DNA of 8,184 nt, taken from an uncultured Comamonadaceae bacterium (GTDB taxonomy: Bacteria > Pseudomonadota > Gammaproteobacteria > Burkholderiales > Burkholderiaceae_C). Position numbers and translations under genes: made by a program. Location: positions 1 to 8,184 of the forward strand of contig CALBWZ010000219.1 of assembly GCA_937893415.1 (NCBI GenBank), in the 5' to 3' direction. The notes under the pieces are model-generated. The model had not been told where the DNA came from. It saw only the letters and a list, made by a program, of their open reading frames with translations, and did no database searches. Shown here one piece after another: positions 1 through 5,426 of the stretch (position 1 is its first letter; the number at the start of each line of letters is the position of its first letter).

Positions 1-1
1 G

Positions 2-7
2 TATAAA
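2..7 (+). promoter_or_regulatory. Possible -10 element for the aminotransferase gene
   Basis: TATAAA lies at the very edge of the window, 20 nt before the ATG at 28. It would give a start near 13-15 and a leader of only about 14 nt that still includes the TTTGAG upstream of the start codon. The -35 region lies outside the window, so this is only a suggestion. Confidence 0.25.
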
Positions 8-27
8 TAACAACTTTGAGACTCACC

Positions 28-1179
28 ATGCCCGCTTTATTACCCGACGTTGACCCCGATGGTTTACTAGAATTTTCGGTGGTCTACACCGATCGATCTC
101 TCAACCACATGTCAAAACGATTTGGTCATGTGATGCGGGATATTGGCGCCATGCTTAAAACTGTATATGGTGCGCACAGCGTAGCCCTGGTGCCAGGTAG
201 TGGCAGCTTCGGCATGGAGTCTGTAGCGCGTCAGTTTGCGCATGAGCAACACGTCATGGTGATTCGCAACGGCTATTTCAGCTACCGCTGGACGCAGATT
301 TTAGATATGGGCCATATCGCTAAAAGCCACACAGTTTTAAAAGCTCGCCCCAGCAGCACTGACTGTCAGGCGCCTTGGTCACCACCCCCCATTGAAGAGG
401 TAGTCGCAAGCATTGCCGCAGAAAAGCCTGGTGTTGTGTTTGCACCGCATGTTGAAACAGCCGCAGGCATGATACTGCCCGATGACTACTTACAAGCTGT
501 CGCCAACGCTGTTCACGCAGTAGGCGGCTTGTTTGTGTTGGACTGCATAGCCTCTGGTGCCATGTGGGTCAACATGGAGGCCACAGGCGTTGACGTGCTG
601 ATTAGTGCGCCACAAAAAGGCTGGAGCAGCTCGCCGTGCTGCGCCATGGTAATGCTGAGCAAGCGTGCACGTACCGCCATAGATGCGACCACCAGCACCA
701 CCTTTGCCATGGACTTAAAGCGCTGGCTGGGCATCATGGAAACCTACGAAAACGATGGTCACGCCTACCACACCACTATGCCCACCGACGCACTAACAAA
801 GTTGTGCGCCACTATGCAAGAGACCAAAGACTATGGTTTTGCGAAGGTGCGCGAAGAGCAAATAGACTTGGGCGCCAAAGTGCGCACCCTGTTGGAAGAC
901 TACGGCTTTAAGTCTGTTGCTGCGCCAGGGTTTCAAGCACCAGGCGTAGTAGTGAGTTTCACCACAGACCCTGGGTTGCAGTCGTCTAAAAAGTTTTTAG
1001 ACGCTGGCCTGCAAACCGCTGCAGGTGTACCGTTGCAATGCGATGAAGGGCCTGACTTTATGAGCTTTCGAATTGGCTTGTTTGGCCTAGACAAGTGGCA
1101 CAACAGCGAGCGCGCAGTTGCCTCGATTGCCAAAGCCTTGGCCATAGTGGCGCCGCGCAAAGCAGCCTCGCCAGCCTAG
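28..1179 (+). CDS. Class-V PLP-dependent aminotransferase (alanine-glyoxylate / serine-pyruvate type)
   Basis: A 383-residue cytosolic PLP enzyme of fold type I, in the family of alanine-glyoxylate, serine-pyruvate and 2-aminoethylphosphonate transaminases; it would move an amino group from a small amino acid to a 2-oxo acid. Seen: a Gly/Ser-rich phosphate-binding turn GSGSFGMES (57-65), a PHVETAAG stretch typical of the substrate region, Asp172 in DCIASG (expected partner of the PLP pyridine nitrogen), Lys197 in APQKGW (expected Schiff-base lysine, 25 residues later), and Arg348 in FRIGLFG (expected substrate carboxylate contact). Length is normal for the family. The ATG at 28 is preferred because a GAG ribosome-binding remnant lies 7 nt before it; an in-frame TTG at 16 would add four residues. 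Substrate cannot be read from sequence. It converges on qor, so there is no evident operon partner inside the window. Confidence 0.9.
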   Translation: MPALLPDVDPDGLLEFSVVYTDRSLNHMSKRFGHVMRDIGAMLKTVYGAHSVALVPGSGSFGMESVARQFAHEQHVMVIRNGYFSYRWTQILDMGHIAKSHTVLKARPSSTDCQAPWSPPPIEEVVASIAAEKPGVVFAPHVETAAGMILPDDYLQAVANAVHAVGGLFVLDCIASGAMWVNMEATGVDVLISAPQKGWSSSPCCAMVMLSKRARTAIDATTSTTFAMDLKRWLGIMETYENDGHAYHTTMPTDALTKLCATMQETKDYGFAKVREEQIDLGAKVRTLLEDYGFKSVAAPGFQAPGVVVSFTTDPGLQSSKKFLDAGLQTAAGVPLQCDEGPDFMSFRIGLFGLDKWHNSERAVASIAKALAIVAPRKAASPA

Positions 1180-1204
1180 GCCGCTTATCTAAACCACTTG
1201 CCCA

Positions 1205-1253
1205 AGCAAGCGCTGCAGCATCAACCCATAGGTTGGAACTGCAGTTGCTTGCT
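1205..1253. repeat. Long imperfect hairpin between convergent genes
   Basis: Outer arms AGCAAGC (1205-1211) and GCTTGCT (1247-1253), then CTGCAG (1213-1218) pairing with CTGCAG (1239-1244), separated by a small bulge of one base against two. Inside, CAACC (1222-1226) pairs with GGTTG (1231-1235) across a CATA tetraloop. The whole lies midway in the 122-bp gap between the aminotransferase stop (1179) and the qor stop (1302). Neither strand has a T-run directly after the stem, so it is not a textbook intrinsic terminator. It may still act as a transcript-end or 3'-protecting structure for both genes, or be a dispersed intergenic palindrome. Nothing else is apparent in this gap. Confidence 0.6.
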
Positions 1254-1301
1254 GGCTTAAAAACCTAAAATCCAGTTCACATCGGCAAGCATAGACCACG
1301 G

Positions 1302-2288
1302 CTATAGGGTCAGAATGGTGCAGCCAGTGGTTTTGCGGGCTTCTAAGTCTCTGTGTGCCTGTGCAACATCTTTCAGTGCGTACCGCTGATCAATGCGAAT
1401 TGTCACTGCGCCGCTGGTTACCACTTCAAACAAATCATCCGCCATTGCTTGCGTGGCCTCGCGGCTGCTGATGTGCGTGAACAATGTTTGACGTGTGAGG
1501 TACAAAGAACCTTTGGGACCTAAAATACCAGGCGCTACAGGGTCGACTGGGCCTGAGGCATTGCCAAAACTGGCCATCAAACCAAACGGACGTAAACAGT
1601 CTAGTGAGCCTGCAAACGTGTCTTTGCCCACTGAGTCGTACACAGCTTTCACACCTTTGCCGCCGGTTATCTCTTTAACACGTGCCACAAAATCGTCTGT
1701 GCGGTAGTTGATGGTGTGTGCCGCACCATGTGCTTTGGCCAACGCGCATTTCTCATCCGAACCAGCCGTGCCAATCAGTTGCAGGCCCAAGTGCTTGGCC
1801 CATTGGCAAGCAATCAACCCCACACCGCCGGCTGCGGCATGAAACAACACAAAGTCACCCGATTGCAGGCCGCCAACTGGCAGGGTTTTCTTGAGCAAGT
1901 ACTGAGCAGTCAAGCCCTTAAGCATCATGGCCGCCCCAGTCTCAAAGCTGATGGCGTCGGGCAGCACACACACGTTCATGCCTGGCATGACACGCAGTTC
2001 GGCATACGCGCCTGGAGGTTGTGAGGCATAAGCGACTCGGTCGCCGACTGACAAATGAGAAACCCCCTCGCCCACAGCTTCCACCACACCAGCGCCTTCC
2101 ATGCCCAAACCGGCGGGCAAGGTGGCTGGGTATAAGCCTGTGCGAAAGTACACATCGATGTAGTTCAAACCAACCGCGTGGTGGCGTATAAGCACCTCGC
2201 CCGCGCCAGGTGTACCAACCTCTACCTCAACCCACTTGAGTTGATCGGGGCCACCAGGCTGTGAAAATTGAATGGCATTGCATCGCAT
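1302..2288 (-). CDS. qor: NADPH:quinone oxidoreductase, zeta-crystallin type
   Basis: A 328-residue cytosolic enzyme of the medium-chain dehydrogenase/reductase superfamily. Zeta-crystallin-type members reduce quinones and sometimes other activated alkenes with NADPH. Seen: a GroES-like N-terminal half with the NYIDVYFRTG motif (42-51), then a Rossmann half with GDFVLFHAAAGGVG (144-157) continuing to Gln162 and Lys165, which fits the quinone oxidoreductase/zeta-crystallin signature spacing. No cluster of zinc ligands is present, as expected for this zinc-free branch. Length is typical (E. coli Qor is about 327). The ATG at 2288 is supported by an AAGGA ribosome-binding site (2297-2301), 8 nt upstream. 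The gene is divergent from the permease that starts at 2465 and convergent with the aminotransferase. The natural substrate remains uncertain; crotonyl-CoA-type or other enone reductases share this fold. Confidence 0.92.
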   Translation of the reverse strand: MRCNAIQFSQPGGPDQLKWVEVEVGTPGAGEVLIRHHAVGLNYIDVYFRTGLYPATLPAGLGMEGAGVVEAVGEGVSHLSVGDRVAYASQPPGAYAELRVMPGMNVCVLPDAISFETGAAMMLKGLTAQYLLKKTLPVGGLQSGDFVLFHAAAGGVGLIACQWAKHLGLQLIGTAGSDEKCALAKAHGAAHTINYRTDDFVARVKEITGGKGVKAVYDSVGKDTFAGSLDCLRPFGLMASFGNASGPVDPVAPGILGPKGSLYLTRQTLFTHISSREATQAMADDLFEVVTSGAVTIRIDQRYALKDVAQAHRDLEARKTTGCTILTL

Positions 2289-2305
2289 GGGGAATGTCCT
2301 TGTTG

Positions 2306-2333
2306 TTTATATCAATCACTGCGTCGCTGTCAG
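2306..2333 (-). promoter_or_regulatory. Candidate sigma70 promoter of qor
   Basis: Read on the minus strand: CTGACA (2328-2333) as -35, a 16-bp spacer, and TATAAA (2306-2311) as -10; each box matches consensus at five of six positions. The expected start near 2299 would fall within the AAGGA ribosome-binding site at 2297-2301. Either the transcript starts slightly upstream with a very short leader, or another promoter further upstream serves the gene. The boxes are seen; the use is inferred. Confidence 0.35.
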
Positions 2334-2464
2334 TGCATGGGGGCTCCATGGTGACACAAAAGAGCGCGCCATGCAGTCGCCCAAGTCAGCGCCTAGCTTG
2401 GGGTCTGACATCGGGCATTTGCAGGTTACAGTTGCCGCATGTTTTATCAGCGACAACTTATCCT

Positions 2465-3421
2465 ATGACCGTGCACCAGCAGTCCGATTACACCGCCCAC
2501 ACCTTGTCTCTCAGAGCTGCGGTCTTCCTCACCATACCCCCTGTGCTGTGGGCTGGTAACGCGATTGTTGGGCGTTTGGTGGCTGATATGGTTCCTCCCA
2601 TGACGTTGAACCTTTTGCGGTGGGCTATTGCGTTCTTACTGATGGCGCCATTTGCGCTGGGATTTTGGAAACAGCGTCATGTCTTGCTAGCTGCGTGGCC
2701 ACGTCTCGCGTTGCTTGGTTTCTTTGGTATGGGCTGCTACAACTCGTTTCAATACTTGGCGTTAAAAACCTCAACAGCTATGAATGTCACGCTGGTAGCC
2801 GCCAGCATGCCTGTATGGGTGCTGGTGATAGGCAGTCTGTTCTTTGGCCAGCGTGTGGCAGGCAAGGCTTGGGCCGGTGCAGCTTTGTCACTGACTGGCG
2901 TTTTGATTGTCTTGCTGCGCGGTGACCTCACACAAATTAGCAACCTGCAACTGGCGGCTGGTGACGGCTGGATGATATTGGCGACTTGGGCTTGGGCCAC
3001 TTACAGCTGGTTGCTGTCAAGCCCGTCACCTGCACAAGCGCAGCTCAAAACGAACTGGACCACTTACTTGATGGCGCAAATGTTGTTTGGCGTGGTTTGG
3101 TCCGGTCTGTTTACCAGCGTGGAATGGGTCTGGCCGGCCATGCAAGGTAGCGCAGCGCCTTCAGTGACATGGGGCCTGCCACTGTTTGCTGCGCTGGCCT
3201 ATGTAGCTGTTGGCCCTGCACTGATTGCCTACCGCTGTTGGGGCGCTGGGATTGCTATTGCTGGCGCCGCCACAGCTGGATTTTTTGCCAATCTCACACC
3301 GCTGTTTGCCGCCGTGCTGTCAACCCTGTTTTTGGGGGAAGCACCGCACGGCTACCACGGCATTGCGTTTGCACTAATTGTTGGCGGCATTGTGGTCTCC
3401 AACCGCAAATTCAAACCTTAA
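2465..3421 (+). CDS. EamA/DMT-family permease
   Basis: A 318-residue inner-membrane protein of the drug/metabolite transporter superfamily with two EamA repeats, about ten hydrophobic segments expected. Members export amino acids, nucleosides or other small metabolites; substrate cannot be told here. Seen: first helix around 18-38, Arg52 in the LLRWAIAFLLMAPF helix common in EamA proteins, a helix around 107-127 with TLVAASMPVWVLVIGSLFFG closing repeat one, and the repeat-two equivalent FFANLTPLFAAVLSTLFLGE (273-292) followed by a last helix and a basic tail (NRKFKP). The reading frame stays open back to 2261, but that extension overlaps qor and its upstream region and encodes no plausible membrane protein, so the ATG at 2465 is chosen; its ribosome-binding site is poor. 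The stop overlaps the SDR stop on the other strand. An imperfect TTGCAG/TTTTAT pair (2419-2447, 17-bp spacer) is the only promoter-like signal noticed upstream, and it is weak. Confidence 0.88.
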   Translation: MTVHQQSDYTAHTLSLRAAVFLTIPPVLWAGNAIVGRLVADMVPPMTLNLLRWAIAFLLMAPFALGFWKQRHVLLAAWPRLALLGFFGMGCYNSFQYLALKTSTAMNVTLVAASMPVWVLVIGSLFFGQRVAGKAWAGAALSLTGVLIVLLRGDLTQISNLQLAAGDGWMILATWAWATYSWLLSSPSPAQAQLKTNWTTYLMAQMLFGVVWSGLFTSVEWVWPAMQGSAAPSVTWGLPLFAALAYVAVGPALIAYRCWGAGIAIAGAATAGFFANLTPLFAAVLSTLFLGEAPHGYHGIAFALIVGGIVVSNRKFKP

Positions 3422-4215
3422 AACGTACCTGAGTAAGCGCCCCCATCGGCCAAGATATTTTGCCCATTGATGAAGCCCGCATGCTGGCTGCATAAAAATG
3501 CGCAAATAGCACCAAACTCATCGGCAGTGCCAAAACGCTTGGCAGGAATAGTCTGGCGGCGCAGATCCATGATGGCCTCAACAGACTTGTCGGCTTTTTT
3601 GGCAACACCGGCCATGGTTTGCTTGAGGCGATCGGTCTCAAATGCACCAGGCAGCAAGTTGTTAATGGTGACGCCTTGCGCCGCCAACTCGCTGCGAGCC
3701 ACACCTGCTACGAATCCGGTCAAGCCACTGCGCGCACCGTTTGACAAGCCCAGTATGTCAATAGGCGCTTTGACAGCCCCGCTGGTAATGTTGATGATGC
3801 GGCCAAATCCGCGCGAGGCCATCGCATCTACAGTGGCTTTGATGAACTCGATAGGCGTGAGCATGTTGGCGTCTATGGCGGCCATCCATTGCTCACGCTC
3901 CCAATCTCTAAAGTCGCCAGGCGGGGGCCCGCCAGCGTTGGTCACAACAATGTCGAAGTCTTTGCCTGGGCCGCCGACTGCATGCCAAATGGCATCGCGC
4001 CCAGCTGGCGTGGTAACGTCGCTGGCGACACCGACAACAGTGGCCTCACCACCCAATGCCTTGAGTTTGGCAACCGCATCGTACAAGGGCAGCTCTGTGC
4101 GTGCCGCAACCACCACGTTGCAACCCGCTTGCACCAAATGTGCGGCGCAGCCAAAACCTAAACCCTTGCTGGCACCACATACCAACGCCCACTTACCTGT
4201 TAGACCTAAATCCAT
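3418..4215 (-). CDS. Atypical SDR-family oxidoreductase lacking the YxxxK pair
   Basis: A 265-residue cytosolic short-chain dehydrogenase/reductase-fold protein, of the kind often labelled 3-oxoacyl-ACP-reductase-like. Seen: the nucleotide-binding GASKGLG (14-20), Arg39 after the second strand (often NADP-type), an acidic D66, NAGG (93-96), Asn117 and Ser145 (ITSG) of the tetrad, the PG turn at 189-190, and the C-terminal NGQNILADGG end common in SDRs. At the position where classical SDRs have YxxxK, 13 residues after Ser145, the protein has Ser158 and Arg162 (SNGAR). I recall a described BKR-like SDR subgroup without a perfect tetrad, common in Burkholderiales, to which this probably belongs. 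The ATG at 4215 has AAGGAG (4222-4227) 6 nt upstream. It lies 38 nt after the permease gene that ends at 4254, same strand, so co-transcription is likely. Whether it is a catalyst is unknown. Confidence 0.87.
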   Translation of the reverse strand: MDLGLTGKWALVCGASKGLGFGCAAHLVQAGCNVVVAARTELPLYDAVAKLKALGGEATVVGVASDVTTPAGRDAIWHAVGGPGKDFDIVVTNAGGPPPGDFRDWEREQWMAAIDANMLTPIEFIKATVDAMASRGFGRIINITSGAVKAPIDILGLSNGARSGLTGFVAGVARSELAAQGVTINNLLPGAFETDRLKQTMAGVAKKADKSVEAIMDLRRQTIPAKRFGTADEFGAICAFLCSQHAGFINGQNILADGGAYSGTF

Positions 4216-4253
4216 TGCTTGCTCCTTACGTTTTAAATTAAAGACTGTTGTGC

Positions 4254-5165
4254 TTAATCGACTCTTTTGATTCTACTTGCCCAAAAAACACCCAACAGCA
4301 CCAACACAGTGCCCACACCAACCCACATGTTCAATGGCTCATCCAAAAAATAAGCCCCCATGAGCAGGGTTGACATAGGACCAATCATGCCAAATTGCGA
4401 CGCCAAGCCAGCCCCAATGCGTTCAATGCTCATCATCACCAACAACACAGGCACCACGGTGCACAACACAGCATTGAAGACCGACAGGTTGATGACCTCT
4501 GGAGCAACATTGGCTGCGCTCATAGGTCTCAGCAACACGAATTGGGCGATACACAACACGCAAGCCACGGTGGTTGCCAATCCAACCAACCGCAAGCTAC
4601 CCAACTGTTTGACAAACTCACCGCTGAAAATTAAATACACCGCGTAGCTCAGAGCTGCACCAAAAACCAATACCCCCCCAATGGCCGTGGCCGAGCCCTC
4701 AAAGCTGGCCTCATGACCAAACACCAACAACACACCGGAGTAGCTGACAGCTATCGCCAAGGCTTGACGCGAACCAATGCGTCGACCGTACAACATCCAA
4801 CCCAGCATCAAGACCAAGGTGGGATTGAGGTACAAAATAAGCCGCTCTAGGCTGGCACTGATGTATTGCAGACCCAAAAAATCTAAGTGACTGGCCAAGT
4901 AATAACCTGAAAAGCCCAGGCCGAACACAGCCACCCACTGGCGCTGGGTCAACGCCGGCTTGCCGCGTCCAGCCCACCAAGCCATCAGAACGAAGAATGG
5001 CAAAGAAAAAAGCATACGGTACATCAACAAGGTAACTGCATCGACACCGTAGCGATAAGCCAGCTTGGCGATGATAGCTTTGCCGCTGAAAGCCACGGCA
5101 CCCAATGCGGCCATGACAAAGCCAGGCCACATACGTGCATGGATTGAAATTGATTCAGTAGACAC
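4254..5165 (-). CDS. EamA/DMT-family permease, upstream gene of the SDR pair
   Basis: A 303-residue inner-membrane DMT permease with two EamA repeats (about 13-150 and 160-297) and roughly ten hydrophobic segments. Seen: first helix around 14-35, Arg50 in the LLMYRMLFSLPFFVLM helix, the repeat-closing helix SLERLILYLNPTLVLMLGW (105-123) with a helix Pro, and its repeat-two counterpart MIGPMSTLLMGAYFLDEP (260-277) followed by a last helix and a basic tail (SRIKRVD). Substrate unknown; it is only distantly similar to the permease at 2465. The start is uncertain: GTG at 5165 is the first codon after an in-frame TAA, but no clear ribosome-binding site precedes it, nor the ATG at 5132 that would make a 292-residue protein beginning just at helix one. 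The SDR gene follows after 38 nt and is probably in the same transcript. A cluster of palindromes precedes it. Confidence 0.86.
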   Translation of the reverse strand: MSTESISIHARMWPGFVMAALGAVAFSGKAIIAKLAYRYGVDAVTLLMYRMLFSLPFFVLMAWWAGRGKPALTQRQWVAVFGLGFSGYYLASHLDFLGLQYISASLERLILYLNPTLVLMLGWMLYGRRIGSRQALAIAVSYSGVLLVFGHEASFEGSATAIGGVLVFGAALSYAVYLIFSGEFVKQLGSLRLVGLATTVACVLCIAQFVLLRPMSAANVAPEVINLSVFNAVLCTVVPVLLVMMSIERIGAGLASQFGMIGPMSTLLMGAYFLDEPLNMWVGVGTVLVLLGVFWASRIKRVD

Positions 5166-5172
5166 AGCTTAA

Positions 5173-5259
5173 GACCCGCGGGTCAGTGGATTTCAAACAA
5201 TTGCTATTGTGACAATACATTAGCGCAGTGGCAGTCCCGCACAAGGCTTGAGTCAAGCC
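5173..5259. promoter_or_regulatory. Three perfect palindromes upstream of the permease-SDR pair
   Basis: In the gap before the GTG at 5165 lie GACCCGCGGGTC (5173-5184, perfect 12 bp), TATTGTGACAATA (5205-5217, 6-bp arms around one base) and GGCTTGAGTCAAGCC (5245-5259, 7-bp arms around one base). The first sits 7 nt before the start codon and could fold in the leader. The other two are sized like half-site pairs for dimeric repressors, but each has a different sequence, so one factor need not bind all. No convincing -35/-10 pair was found here. The palindromes are seen; the operator role is inferred. Confidence 0.45.
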
Positions 5260-5267
5260 GTCAACAA

Positions 5268-5300
5268 AAAAAGCCCTTGGCATTGAACCAAGGGCTTTTT
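5268..5300 (-). terminator. Intrinsic terminator after tRNA-His (both strands competent)
   Basis: A GC-cored stem GCCCTTGG/CCAAGGGC, extended by A-T pairs to 13 bp (arms 5268-5280 and 5288-5300), with a 7-nt loop CATTGAA. On the minus strand it is followed by seven T's (the last five from the stem arm), 8 nt past the CCA end of tRNA-His, so it ends the tRNA transcript and any ppiD read-through. The plus strand also has a T-run, but no rightward gene lies before it. Confidence 0.88.
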
Positions 5301-5307
5301 AATATTT

Positions 5308-5384
5308 TGGGGTGACTGATGGGGCTCGAACCCACGACAACCAGAATCACAATCTGGGACTCTACCAACTGAGCTACAGCCACC
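5308..5384 (-). tRNA. tRNA-His (anticodon GTG)
   Basis: A 77-nt cloverleaf read on the minus strand. The anticodon stem CCAGA/TCTGG encloses loop TTGTGAT with anticodon GTG at 5348-5350, decoding CAC and CAU. The D arm AGCTCAGTTGGTAGAGT and the T arm GTGGGTTCGAGCCCC are standard. The 7-bp acceptor GTGGCTG/CAGTCAC has one G-T pair. The extra G(-1) identity base of tRNA-His is encoded at 5384 opposite C73 (5311), and the CCA end is encoded (5308-5310). The gene lies 38 nt after the ppiD stop, has its own promoter, and is followed by a terminator. Confidence 0.97.
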
Positions 5385-5396
5385 GCATAAGTGAAA

Positions 5397-5426
5397 ATTA
5401 TAGCACTGTGCCGTGCACTTTCTTAA
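5397..5426 (-). promoter_or_regulatory. Extended -10 promoter of tRNA-His
   Basis: Minus strand: a perfect TATAAT (5397-5402) preceded by TGC, forming an extended -10 (TGCTATAAT), with TTAAGA (5421-5426, four of six to consensus) 18 bp upstream as -35. The -35 box contains the ppiD stop codon TAA. The predicted start near 5390 is about 6 nt before the mature tRNA 5' end. This makes tRNA-His transcription independent of ppiD. Confidence 0.78.

Noticed and set aside
2336..2350. CATGG-GGGCT-CCATG inverted repeat in the qor/permease divergent gap
   Set aside because: Only 5-bp arms with a 5-nt loop; easily expected by chance and not linked to promoter boxes.
2261..2464. N-terminal extension of the first permease by 68 residues
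   Set aside because: The extra segment overlaps the qor start and its promoter region and does not resemble a signal or membrane segment of the family; a permease starting at 2465 has the right length.
3467..4270. A 267-codon open frame on the plus strand opposite the SDR gene
   Set aside because: It lies antisense to a well-supported SDR frame with a proper ribosome-binding site, and its translation is low-complexity Ala/Pro/Ser/Thr-rich with no recognisable motif, as expected for a shadow of a GC-biased gene.
4254..5165. The two complete permeases as a tandem duplication around the SDR gene
   Set aside because: They lie on opposite strands and their sequences share only general EamA features, so recent duplication is not supported.
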